Assembly (NCBI GenBank): GCA_013299045.1
Contig: JAAFJX010000001.1
Span: 124,001-188,000, forward strand
Direction: 5' to 3'
Length of the DNA: 64,000 nt
DNA from: Cytophagales bacterium
GTDB taxonomy: Bacteria; Bacteroidota; Bacteroidia; Cytophagales; Bernardetiaceae
The notes under the pieces are model-generated. The model had not been told where the DNA came from. It saw only the letters and a program-made list of their open reading frames with translations, and did not search any database. Numbering within the stretch: the first letter of the stretch is position 1; every line of letters begins with the position of its first letter. Below, piece after piece: positions 26,167-34,671 of this stretch. The position numbers were made by a program, and so were the translations under genes.

Positions 26167-26198
26167 TGTGCAAATGACGCATAGATTTTATACCTTTG
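26167..26198 (+). promoter_or_regulatory. promoter of the saccharopine/alanine dehydrogenase-like gene
   Basis: TGTG at 26167-26170 (one mismatch to TTTG), 20 bases, then TACCTTTG at 26191-26198; the gene starts at 26262. Confidence 0.55.
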
Positions 26199-26261
26199 CA
26201 AAATTTTTTAATGAATTTGCTCAAAACGCTGTTACAAAATTTCTATTAAAGCACCAGTACT

Positions 26262-27467
26262 ATGCCTGTTATTGCCCTTATCCGTGAAGGAAAAAATCCA
26301 CCAGACAAACGTGTGGCACTTACGCCTGCCCAGTGCGTTCAGTTACAAAAGAGCTACAACAACGTGAAGGTTGTGGTGCAGTCTAGTACCATTCGCTGCT
26401 TTACAGACAACGAATATGCCGAAAACGGGATAGAGATAGTAGAAAATGTATTTGATGCAGACATTCTTTTGGGAGTCAAGGAAGTACCTGTTTCGCAACT
26501 GCTGCCACAAAAAACATATTTGTTTTTTTCGCATACCATAAAAAAGCAGCAACACAACAAAAAACTTTTGCAAGAAGTTATTGCAAAGAATATAGAACTA
26601 ATTGATTACGAAACGCTTACTAACGACCGAGGCGAGCGTGTTATTGCTTTCGGGCGCTATGCTGGTCTGGTGGGTGCATACAATGCCTTTCGTACATGGG
26701 GGCTTAAAACTGGCTATTTTGAACTAAAAGCAGCTAATTTATGTTTTGATTTGAACGAGATGTGGGAGCATTGTAAGCAAATAAAACTTCCTGCTATCAA
26801 AATTGCACTCACAGGCGGTGGGCGAGTGGGTGGTGGCGCATTAGAAACACTCCAGAAAATAGGCATCAGGCAGGTTTCTGCTCAAGATTATTTGACCCAA
26901 AATTATAGTGAGGCTGTTTTCGTTCAACTTAACTCCAAAGACTATCATTGCCCTAAAAATGGAGGTGAGTTTGACCGTCTAGAGTTCCATCAATCGCCTG
27001 AATTGTATCAAAGTACATTTATGGATTTTGCCAGAACAACAGATATGCTCATTGCGGCGGCTTTTTGGCATCCCCGCGCCCCGCGCCTTTTTAGCAAGTT
27101 GGATATAAAGCAGCCCGACTTTCGTATTAAAGTCATTGCAGACATTACCTGCGACATAGACGGCTCTATTCCTTCCACGCTACAAGCGAGCAGCATTGAA
27201 AAGCCATTCTATGACTATAATCCTGAAACAGCCTGCATAGAGCCGCCCTTTTCAGCTCCAAAAAATATTTCTGTTATGGCCATAGACAATTTGCCGTGCG
27301 AACTGCCACGCAATGCGTCCAATGATTTTGGAGTGCAACTTATTCAAAACGTCATTCCACATCTGCTGGCTGGCGCTTCTAACCCCATGATGCAACGCGC
27401 AACAATAGCGGCGTATGGCAAACTCACACAGAACTACAGTTATTTGCACGACTACGTTGGCTCATAA
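26262..27467 (+). CDS. saccharopine dehydrogenase / alanine dehydrogenase-like NAD(P)-dependent oxidoreductase
   Basis: 401 residues. The N-terminal part (IALIREGKNPPDKRVALTPAQC) matches the AlaDh/PNT N-terminal domain; YFFSH-like LFFSHTIKKQQHN and GRYAGLVGAYNAFRTWG are typical of lysine-forming saccharopine dehydrogenases. The Rossmann loop reads TGGGRVGGGALETL (about residues 186-199), and VIADITCDIDGSIPST follows. In Bacteroidota this type is often annotated as saccharopine dehydrogenase without proof; lysine is not expected to be made by that route here. Reaction: reversible NAD(P)-dependent amine/imine chemistry. It stands alone between hisIE and mscS. Confidence 0.75.
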   Translation: MPVIALIREGKNPPDKRVALTPAQCVQLQKSYNNVKVVVQSSTIRCFTDNEYAENGIEIVENVFDADILLGVKEVPVSQLLPQKTYLFFSHTIKKQQHNKKLLQEVIAKNIELIDYETLTNDRGERVIAFGRYAGLVGAYNAFRTWGLKTGYFELKAANLCFDLNEMWEHCKQIKLPAIKIALTGGGRVGGGALETLQKIGIRQVSAQDYLTQNYSEAVFVQLNSKDYHCPKNGGEFDRLEFHQSPELYQSTFMDFARTTDMLIAAAFWHPRAPRLFSKLDIKQPDFRIKVIADITCDIDGSIPSTLQASSIEKPFYDYNPETACIEPPFSAPKNISVMAIDNLPCELPRNASNDFGVQLIQNVIPHLLAGASNPMMQRATIAAYGKLTQNYSYLHDYVGS

Positions 27468-27581
27468 CCATAATTTTATAGTTTTGTAACACCCATAGCT
27501 TGCTAATTTGAATAAGATTTATTTTGTTGCGCTCGTTTCAGTTATCATATTCTAAAATTTATAACCCTAACACGTTTTTTT

Positions 27582-28400
27582 ATGTTTGATATTGATTTGA
27601 CAAAATTAGGCCAAGATGCTGCTGGTATGGCCATAGAGTTTGCGCCAAAGGTTTTGCTGGCTATTTTGATACTTCTGGTGGGTTTTCGGATTGTTAAATG
27701 GATTGGTAGCCTCCTGAAAGGTGTTTTTACCAAAAATAAAATTGATGCCAGTATACAGCCCTTTTTGGTCAGCTTAGTAGAGGCCTTTTTGAAAGTCATG
27801 GTGCTTTTGAGTGCGGCTTCTGTAGTGGGTATAGAAACAACCTCGTTCGTAGCAATTATTGGTGCGGCAGGCTTGGCCATTGGTTTGGCTTTGCAAGGTA
27901 GCTTGGCTAACTTTGCTGGTAGCGTATTGATTTTAGTTTTTAAACCCTACAAAGTAGGCGATACCATCAAAGTACAAGGCGAAGTAGGTGATGTGAAAGC
28001 CATTCAGACCTTTACGACAACTATCCTGACTCCTGACAACAAAGTGGTTATTATCCCGAATGGTGCTATTGCCAATGGTGTTATCACCAATCTTTCTGCC
28101 GAGCCTTTCCGCCGTTTAGATTTTAGCTATACAATTAATCATAAAGACGATTTATTGAAAGCCAAAGCTATTTTTAAGAAAGTAACGGACTCAGATGAGC
28201 GCGTGCTAGACAAACCCATTACAGAGATTTTTGTTGATGAAATTAATGCTGTTGGTATCCGTTTTGCGGTTCGTGTATTTGTCAAGCAAGCAGACTACTT
28301 CCCCGTTATGTTTGATTTGAATGAAAAAGTGCAATTAGCCCTTGCGCAGGAAGGCTTTGCCGTACCATACAACCAACTCGGTACACGCGCTTTGTCATAA
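27582..28400 (+). CDS. mechanosensitive ion channel, MscS family
   Basis: 272 residues. Three N-terminal membrane helices, the pore-lining third one being AAGLAIGLALQGSLANFAGSVLIL (about residues 88-111; alternate Gly and Ala as in MscS TM3), then the FKPYKVGDTIKVQGEVGDV beta domain and a C-terminal alpha/beta part. Such small channels open under membrane tension at hypo-osmotic shock. Length is typical of the short MscS type. A nested hairpin terminator begins 25 bases after the stop. Confidence 0.93.
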   Translation: MFDIDLTKLGQDAAGMAIEFAPKVLLAILILLVGFRIVKWIGSLLKGVFTKNKIDASIQPFLVSLVEAFLKVMVLLSAASVVGIETTSFVAIIGAAGLAIGLALQGSLANFAGSVLILVFKPYKVGDTIKVQGEVGDVKAIQTFTTTILTPDNKVVIIPNGAIANGVITNLSAEPFRRLDFSYTINHKDDLLKAKAIFKKVTDSDERVLDKPITEIFVDEINAVGIRFAVRVFVKQADYFPVMFDLNEKVQLALAQEGFAVPYNQLGTRALS

Positions 28401-28424
28401 GCAGATTTGTTGGTATAAAAACAA

Positions 28425-28486
28425 AAAAAACTCTGCATAAAGTATTGCTTTTGGAATTTTAAAAGCGCTTTAGGCAGAGTTTTTTT
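28425..28486 (+). terminator. intrinsic terminator of the mscS gene
   Basis: AAAAAACTCTGC pairs with GCAGAGTTTTTT at the outer arms (28425-28436 with 28474-28485); an inner hairpin GCTTTT/AAAAGC fills the loop, and a T tract follows. It also lies close to the end of the minus-strand gene 28492-28995, so it may serve both. Confidence 0.75.
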
Positions 28487-28491
28487 TTGTG

Positions 28492-28995
28492 CTAATTGAA
28501 AAGAAAAATATTAGCGTGTCTGGTCATTTTCGCCTTTCCGCACAGAATCTTCTTGCTCTTCTTGATAAACTTAGTGGTATCGCTCGCCGATGTTGGCTCT
28601 ACGCAAATTTCGCCAGCCGACTCTTTACCACCCAAAGCGCCTTCGCAACCAGAAAGCGTAAGCAGCCCACCAACCAAAAGCAACAACGCAAACCGCGAAG
28701 CTCTGTTAAAAAAGCCGTTTAACTCTTTTAATTGTATTTTTTGATAGAAATTCTGCCAGTAGGCGGCGCGTTCGCTGCGCTTATCCGCCTGTATGAGTTG
28801 CTCATTTCGGAAGCGCCCACAAGTGGCTTTGCCCGCGTTGCTCAAGAAATATTGCTTAATTTCTTCAGGTTCCATCTTAGAAAAATCAACAACTATTTGG
28901 GTGCAAGCGCCGCAATAACGTCCACTGCCTTTGAGCGGCATAGAGTCCCAATCTGCTTGACAGGGAGTAGGAATACTCACTTTAAAGTTTTCCAT
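28492..28995 (-). CDS. cysteine-motif membrane protein with internal lipobox-like site
   Basis: 167 residues. The first about 65 residues form a conserved Bacteroidota module: IPTPCQADWDSM (Cys12), YCGACTQIVVDFS (Cys28, Cys31) and CGRF (Cys59), which looks like a metal-binding or redox site. After a basic stretch comes a single membrane segment (about 101-116) that ends in LSGC (Cys117), a lipobox-like sequence in mid-protein, then a polar tail with two more cysteines. Function unknown. Whether the lipobox is processed is doubtful, since signal peptides normally sit at the N-terminus; a missed internal start would make a short lipoprotein. A good minus-strand promoter lies at 29195-29226. Confidence 0.65.
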   Translation of the reverse strand: MENFKVSIPTPCQADWDSMPLKGSGRYCGACTQIVVDFSKMEPEEIKQYFLSNAGKATCGRFRNEQLIQADKRSERAAYWQNFYQKIQLKELNGFFNRASRFALLLLVGGLLTLSGCEGALGGKESAGEICVEPTSASDTTKFIKKSKKILCGKAKMTRHANIFLFN

Positions 28996-29340
28996 GTATT
29001 TAGAAATTTTAAAATGTAATAATTGACATAAATAGCAGTATTTTAGTCAAACGAACGGCTCTATAACAAAAAAAATAGATTGTGGTGATGTATTCTTTAG
29101 AATCAATTAATCAAAATGAAACTTTTATCACACGTGATATAACATAAAAATACCTATTGTCGCAAGAGCAAAAGAGGCAATATTTAGCACGAGACAAAGG
29201 TACAGCATTGCGAAACTACGAGCAAAAAAACAAGAAGAATACTTGGTTAAATCTTCAGTATGGCTTACTGATTAAATTTAATAATATATTAGGTTAATCA
29301 AAAAAAATAATGCAGCTTTGTGTAAATAATAAATACAGTT
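28996..29340. other. 345-base divergent intergenic region with operator-like palindrome
   Basis: It separates the minus-strand cysteine-motif gene from the TonB receptor. A palindrome TATCAC-AC-GTGATA lies at 29126-29139 and may bind a dimeric regulator. A minus-strand promoter is at 29195-29226. Towards the receptor, GCAGCTTTG near 29315 is a one-mismatch -7 element. I see no gene in it. Confidence 0.45.
29195..29226 (-). promoter_or_regulatory. minus-strand Bacteroidota-type promoter
   Basis: On the plus strand CAAAGGTA (29195-29202), 20 bases, CAAA (29223-29226): on the minus strand TTTG-N20-TACCTTTG. It would produce a leader of roughly 190 bases before the gene at 28492-28995. Confidence 0.6.
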
Positions 29341-31590
29341 ATGAACAAATACTTTTTTATTTTATCCTGCTCCCTTATCTTTTTCTGTCAAGCTGCTTTT
29401 GCTCAGCATTTAATGCTTCGTATCTGTAATGAAGAACGACAAGGTATTCCATTATGCAACGTTTTGCTGCCAGACCTCAGCAGGGGTGGCCTAACAGATT
29501 CTTTAGGAATTTGTCAGTTCAGGACTCTACCGCGCCAACTGCTAAAAGTGCGCATTACTTGTTTGGGTTACGCACCCTATTCAGGTACTATTAATCTAAC
29601 AAAAGTTGCCGACACACTCGTCCAAGCTATTGTTTTGCAAGAACAAATTCAGATGGGCAATGAGGTGGTTGTTACAGGCAATTTGCGCAGTACGCTCAAA
29701 TCAGCTAGCATTGTGCCTGTTGAGTCTTATAGTATGCAATTTTTGCAAAAGAACCCTACCCAAAACCTGCTAGAGGCAGTACAGGGTATCAATGGTGTCC
29801 GTCCACAAATACAGTGTAATGTTTGCAGTACAGGGGATATACACATCAATGGCATGGAAGGCCCCTATACTATGGTGCTGATTGACGGTATGCCGATTGT
29901 GAGTGGCCTCTCCACAGTTTACGGCCTTAGTGGTATTCCTAATAGTGTTATTCAGCGCTTAGAGGTTGTTAGGGGGCCAGCGGCAGCGCTTTACGGCTCT
30001 GATGCTATGGGTGGCATTATCAACGTTCTGACGAAAGAGGCCAGCAAAATGCCACGCCTTTCGGTATCGGTGAGCGGGAATGGCTACGGCGAATATTTTG
30101 GAGATATAGCTCTTAGCACACGCCTTTCCTATCGCATATCACAGCTTTTAAGTGCTGATGTCTATCATTTTAACCAGCTAGTAGATGCCAACAAGGATAA
30201 CTTTACAGACTTGACGCTCAGCAAACGTCTTTCTATCTTTAACAAATGGTCGCTCAAACGAAAAAACAACCGTCTGGCAAGTGTGGCGCTTCGCTATGTA
30301 AACGAAAATCGCTGGGGAGGAGAGCTACAGTGGCAGCCGCTATTCAAGGGAGGCGACAGCGTTTATGGGGAAAGCATTGACACTGAGCGTTATGAACTGC
30401 TAGCCAGTTATCAGCTACCTATTAAAAATGAGCCACTTACTTTTAGTTTTTCGGCTAATCGGCACGTACAAGATAGTTATTACGGCACCATGAAATACTG
30501 GGCAGACCAAATTATTGTTTTTTCGCAACTCGTTTATAATCAAAAATTAAGCCCCAGTAGCGATATGCTGATTGGCTTGGCGCACCGCTATACCTATTAC
30601 GATGATAATACACCTCTTACTACTCAAGAAAACAAGAATAAGCCTTCTTTAAAGCATTTAACAGGCTTTTTTCTACAACAAGAGAACAGATTTGGTATAA
30701 AATTCAAGTCCCTTGTGGGCTTTCGCTATGACTACAGCAACATACACGGGCATATTACCTCGCCTCGCCTCGCACTCAAATATGATTTCAGCGAAAAAAA
30801 TACGCTCCGATTAAGCATTGGTAATGGTTTCAGGGTCGTTAATGTATTTTCGGAAGACCATGCAGCACTTACTGGCGGACGCATGGTGGAATTTACCGAA
30901 GCACTGCGTCCCGAACGCTCATGGAACAGCAATATGACTTACACACGCTTGAATCCGACCAACTGGGGAACTTTTTCGGCTGATGCGGGTCTGTTCTATA
31001 CTTACTACTTCAATAAGATTGTGGCAGATTATGTGAGCGACCCCGAAAAAATTATTTATGCTAACTTAGACGGCTTTGCCCAAAATTATGGCCTTTCGGG
31101 CAATTTTGAAGCGAACTTTGACATGGGGCTTGGTTTAAACGCTGGCCTAACACTCCTGCGTGCGCAAATCCACGAGCAAGGGCGCGTACAAGAACAACTG
31201 CTAACCCCAAACCTGACCGCCAACTATGCTGTTTCTTATCATTTTCAAAAAATGAAATTGTTTCTAGATTTTACTGGTAGCCTCACAAGCCCTATGCTGA
31301 TGCCAATTTTGCCTAAGGATTATAGACCAGCACGTTCGCCATTTTTTAATTTGAGTAATATTCAGGTCAGAAAAACATGGAATGAAGGGCTGGAAGTAAG
31401 CCTTGCCATCAAAAATTTATTCAACTTTGTGCCTAAAGATGCACCCATTATGCGCCCTTTTGACCCTTTTGACAAAAAAGCTGCCGACCCCGTTACCAAT
31501 CCAAATGCTTACACTTTTGACCCCAGCTACAACTATGCCTCTTTGCAAGGTATTAGACTACAACTAGGGCTTAAATGGCGATTGCGCTAA
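29341..31590 (+). CDS. TonB-dependent receptor with CarboxypepD-like N-terminal domain
   Basis: 749 residues: a signal peptide (to about residue 22, AAFAQ), a CarboxypepD_reg-like domain (about 24-95), a plug domain (about 110-215) and a 22-strand barrel. The plug carries QIQCNVCSTGDIHINGMEG with two cysteines two residues apart, then MVLIDGMPIV and the common EVVRGPAAALYGSDAMGGIINV. It imports a large or scarce nutrient across the outer membrane with TonB energy. The CNVC motif hints at metal or cofactor binding but the ligand is unknown; many relatives are annotated as BtuB-like. No SusD partner is adjacent. The C-terminus ends with aromatic-rich barrel strand LGLKWRLR. Confidence 0.9.
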   Translation: MNKYFFILSCSLIFFCQAAFAQHLMLRICNEERQGIPLCNVLLPDLSRGGLTDSLGICQFRTLPRQLLKVRITCLGYAPYSGTINLTKVADTLVQAIVLQEQIQMGNEVVVTGNLRSTLKSASIVPVESYSMQFLQKNPTQNLLEAVQGINGVRPQIQCNVCSTGDIHINGMEGPYTMVLIDGMPIVSGLSTVYGLSGIPNSVIQRLEVVRGPAAALYGSDAMGGIINVLTKEASKMPRLSVSVSGNGYGEYFGDIALSTRLSYRISQLLSADVYHFNQLVDANKDNFTDLTLSKRLSIFNKWSLKRKNNRLASVALRYVNENRWGGELQWQPLFKGGDSVYGESIDTERYELLASYQLPIKNEPLTFSFSANRHVQDSYYGTMKYWADQIIVFSQLVYNQKLSPSSDMLIGLAHRYTYYDDNTPLTTQENKNKPSLKHLTGFFLQQENRFGIKFKSLVGFRYDYSNIHGHITSPRLALKYDFSEKNTLRLSIGNGFRVVNVFSEDHAALTGGRMVEFTEALRPERSWNSNMTYTRLNPTNWGTFSADAGLFYTYYFNKIVADYVSDPEKIIYANLDGFAQNYGLSGNFEANFDMGLGLNAGLTLLRAQIHEQGRVQEQLLTPNLTANYAVSYHFQKMKLFLDFTGSLTSPMLMPILPKDYRPARSPFFNLSNIQVRKTWNEGLEVSLAIKNLFNFVPKDAPIMRPFDPFDKKAADPVTNPNAYTFDPSYNYASLQGIRLQLGLKWRLR

Positions 31591-31757
31591 ACAAATTTGC
31601 TTTCAATAGTGCATCTGGCTGCTTTTTTGTAATAGAAACGACTTCAGCGAGGTATTTTTTCAGTTTCAAAGCAATTTTATAACTATTATTGCGGGTCTTT
31701 TAAACAAGAAATTACCTAATTTTTTTTTAATCCTTTGAAAATCAAACAATCAAGTTA

Positions 31758-32468
31758 ATGTATTGCTGTAAGATAATTCTTGTGATAATTTTGAGCAACT
31801 TGTTGCTGTTTTTTAGCGCATATGCGCAAACTGAAATCAAGTTGAAACCTTATACAGTTCAAAAAGGCGATAATCTTTCAAAGATAGCCCAAAAGCATAA
31901 CACAAGTGCCAGCGAAATTAAAAAGAATAATAACCTTAAAAACGACAATATCGCAGTGGGGCAAGTTTTGCTCATAGCAGAAGGAAAAGCCAACATTACA
32001 AAGAGCACAGCACAGGTTTTTCATACGGTGCAGAACGGTGAATCTCTTTTTGGCTTAGCCAGACGCTACAAGGTTTCCGCGGATTCCATTAAAGCCTGGA
32101 ATAAAATGAGCAATGATATGGTAAAAGCAGGAACACGCCTTCTTGTGAATAAAGCGGGGTTTTATGGCAGCAGCATAACCACAAACCCTAGTTTGCAAAT
32201 GGTGAGCGAAAAAGGCATGGCTGCCATGGTAGGCACTAATAGCCCCAGTAAAAAGAAACTCGCTCTGCATCGAACAGCCGCAGTAGGCAGCCACATCACC
32301 GTTGTAAACCCCAGCAATGGCGAAAGTGTATTGGTAGAAGTGATTGGTAATGAGATAGATGACGAACGTGTAGTGGTCAAGCTATCTCGAGCAGCTTGTC
32401 AAGAATTAGGCGCACTCAGCGAAATTTTTAACGTGGTGGTGCATTATCCTAAACCAAAAAATCAGTAA
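31758..32468 (+). CDS. LysM-repeat periplasmic/cell-wall protein with RlpA-like C-terminus
   Basis: 236 residues: signal peptide (to about residue 24, SAYAQ), two LysM repeats (about 31-75, YTVQKGDNLSKIAQKHN; about 88-131, HTVQNGESLFGLARRYK), a linker, and a C-terminal domain GSHITVVNPSNGESVLVEVIG that resembles the double-psi barrel of RlpA-like proteins. LysM domains bind peptidoglycan, so it is presumably a wall-associated protein. It precedes scpB by 30 bases. The exact role is unknown. Confidence 0.82.
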   Translation: MYCCKIILVIILSNLLLFFSAYAQTEIKLKPYTVQKGDNLSKIAQKHNTSASEIKKNNNLKNDNIAVGQVLLIAEGKANITKSTAQVFHTVQNGESLFGLARRYKVSADSIKAWNKMSNDMVKAGTRLLVNKAGFYGSSITTNPSLQMVSEKGMAAMVGTNSPSKKKLALHRTAAVGSHITVVNPSNGESVLVEVIGNEIDDERVVVKLSRAACQELGALSEIFNVVVHYPKPKNQ

Positions 32469-32498
32469 TTTGCAGCCAATATCCGAACCTGCTTTGGC

Positions 32499-33146
32499 AT
32501 GAACTATCTACAACAGCAAATTGAAGCTCTTATTTTTTGCGCGCCTGCTCCTATCAGAGTGGAGGAAATACAACGCGCTCTTGAGGAATTGCTGAACGAG
32601 CCAGTCAAAAAAAGTGAGATAAGAAGCCAAGTAGCCGAACTGATTGAGAGATATGATGGGCAAGAAACAGTTTTTGGTATCTGCGAGATTGGTGGTGGAT
32701 ATCAATTTTTGAGCAAACCCGCTTATAATAAAGTTATTAGCATCTGGTTGAAGCAAAAGTCAAAGCGAAAGCTATCGCGTACTGCCCTAGAAACCCTTGC
32801 GCTTATTGCTTACAAACAGCCTGTTACGAAGTCTGATATTGAACGCATTAGAGGCGTAGGAGCAGATTATGCTTTTCAGCGTCTTTTAGAAAAAGAGTTA
32901 ATTTCTATCAAGGGCAAAGCCAAAAGTCCAGGACGACCCCTGCTTTATGGCACTTCCGAAAAGTTTATGCACTACTTTGGCATTAACAGCATTGAAGACC
33001 TACCGCTGCCAGAAGAACTAGACTTCCCAGCCGTGCAGCTAGACCTCAGCAATACCATAGACAGCGACCAGCCAACACTTTTTGAAACAGAGAACAGGCT
33101 TGGAGATGATGACGCGCCTGTGCCAGACAATGATACCAAAAGCTAA
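32499..33146 (+). CDS. scpB: SMC-associated segregation and condensation protein B
   Basis: 215 residues, with two winged-helix domains: LQQQIEALIFCAPAPIRVEEIQRAL (N-terminal) and RTALETLALIAYKQPVTKSDIERIRGVG (C-terminal), the latter typical of ScpB. With Smc and ScpA it forms the condensin-like complex for chromosome segregation. ScpB proteins vary around 180-220 residues. The last about 40 residues are acidic and presumably disordered. scpA is not in the window. The neighbouring minus-strand TPR gene converges on it (11 bases apart). Confidence 0.93.
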   Translation: MNYLQQQIEALIFCAPAPIRVEEIQRALEELLNEPVKKSEIRSQVAELIERYDGQETVFGICEIGGGYQFLSKPAYNKVISIWLKQKSKRKLSRTALETLALIAYKQPVTKSDIERIRGVGADYAFQRLLEKELISIKGKAKSPGRPLLYGTSEKFMHYFGINSIEDLPLPEELDFPAVQLDLSNTIDSDQPTLFETENRLGDDDAPVPDNDTKS

Positions 33147-33157
33147 TATACAACATA

Positions 33158-34669
33158 CTACGGGCTTTTCTTGTACTTATTGGCTTTTAGCCAAAGCATT
33201 TCCAAGGCACTTTCCGTAGCTTGGCGTTTTGTACTTAACATGGAAGAATGCGCACCCGCTTCAAAGGTATGCTGTTGTACTATCTCTGAGCAGTTTACAG
33301 CCAATTTTGCGCTTTCTAAGGCTACTTCCGCATCACGTTGAGAGCCAGAAATAAGATAAAGTTGCTCAAAAATCTTGCTTTTTAGAGCAAGCGCCTCAGC
33401 CAAAACAAGAAAGTCCACCACCGCAGGGTTTAGCGCATTTATATCAGGATTGATATAAGTATCTTCTTGATTATTAGCACATAATATTCGGATTGCTTGC
33501 TGTACTGACAAACTCGCTCGGGCTGGTGCGTTCAGCAATAAGTGGCTCTCGGCAATTTGCATAATACTGTATGCAAAGGTTGTACTGTATTGTCCCTCAG
33601 TTTTTCTAAAAACCGATGCGGCTTGGTCAAAATAGTAAATACTTTGCACATGGTCTTGAATATGTCTGTAAATCAGCCCAATACCTTGACAGGCCACCGC
33701 CACTCTTGCGTTATCCACACCCAGTTCGGCTGCTGTTCCACGCAGAGCAGCATTATGGTAGTAAAGTGCGGTGTCGGGTCGCCCTAAAAGTCTATAAGCT
33801 GTACCTATTTGATTATAAGTAGTAAATAAATTAAAATGTTTGTCGCCTAATAATTTAATCTGTATATCTTTAAAAAACAAAAGTACTGGCAAATATTTTC
33901 TTGTTAAACCCTTATTAGAGTAAATGGTATAAAAAATATGATTGATATTTGATAAATAAGTTAAATCAGAAATATTTTTATATTCTCTTGTTTTAAAATC
34001 ACTTTTTATAAATTTTTCTAACAAATAATATTGCTTTGTTAAAAGGAAAATATTTGCTTCAGAAAGATTAATTTCTTCACCTTTTTTAATTTTATTTGAG
34101 TTGGAGTATATTTTATATGCAGATATAATATTTTTTTCTTCTAGTAAAGTATTTAAGTATAAAGAATTAAATCTTGTTTTAAATATTTCATTATCTGATA
34201 AGTTCCTAACAAATTGATTGTATTCATTGAGGTATTCTAATGCTTCGCCTATTCTATTTTGCATTTTAAGTATAAGAATTTGATAATAGCCTAATTGCAG
34301 GGTCAGGCTATTGGTATTGCCCAAAAACTGAGTGGCAAACTGCTCGGAGGTTTTGATAAAATCAGCGTAACGCATTAAATCGTCTGCCCTAAAGGCCATT
34401 TCTGCTACCAAAACACGGCTTCTGGCGGCCTCTTCCCATGCGGCGTGCTGTTCGTAAACTTTCATGGCTTTTTGTGCATAAACAATCGCACTATCGTAGT
34501 TTTGTTTAGCTGCAAAAGCAAAAGCAGCCTGATACCAAGCAATGCCTTCAGGTGGCATTTCAGGTCTTGTTTGGGACTTTGCAGAAACAGAAACACCAAG
34601 CGCAAGACACAAAAGCCCAAAACGCAGGCGCTTGAGGGTAAAACAAAACAGATTCAAAGAGAGGGTCAT
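33158..34669 (-). CDS. TPR protein lacking a C-terminal effector domain, with AT-rich internal block
   Basis: 503 residues with a signal peptide (about 1-32, SVSAKSQ) and TPR-like helix pairs through most of its length (WYQAAFAFAAKQNYDSAIVYAQKAM; NQIGTAYRLLGRPDTALYYHNAAL; ACQGIGLIYRHIQDHVQSIYYFDQAAS). The layout resembles the N-terminal half of TPR-CHAT proteins, whose protease-like domain would start after the last helices; here the protein stops at ALEMLWLKANKYKKSP. The middle (about 33800-34300, residues about 120-290) is far more AT-rich than the rest and loses clear TPR patterns. It follows a small gene by 2 bases. Function unknown; calling it CHAT-derived is inference. Confidence 0.6.
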   Translation of the reverse strand: MTLSLNLFCFTLKRLRFGLLCLALGVSVSAKSQTRPEMPPEGIAWYQAAFAFAAKQNYDSAIVYAQKAMKVYEQHAAWEEAARSRVLVAEMAFRADDLMRYADFIKTSEQFATQFLGNTNSLTLQLGYYQILILKMQNRIGEALEYLNEYNQFVRNLSDNEIFKTRFNSLYLNTLLEEKNIISAYKIYSNSNKIKKGEEINLSEANIFLLTKQYYLLEKFIKSDFKTREYKNISDLTYLSNINHIFYTIYSNKGLTRKYLPVLLFFKDIQIKLLGDKHFNLFTTYNQIGTAYRLLGRPDTALYYHNAALRGTAAELGVDNARVAVACQGIGLIYRHIQDHVQSIYYFDQAASVFRKTEGQYSTTFAYSIMQIAESHLLLNAPARASLSVQQAIRILCANNQEDTYINPDINALNPAVVDFLVLAEALALKSKIFEQLYLISGSQRDAEVALESAKLAVNCSEIVQQHTFEAGAHSSMLSTKRQATESALEMLWLKANKYKKSP

Positions 34670-34671
34670 TT

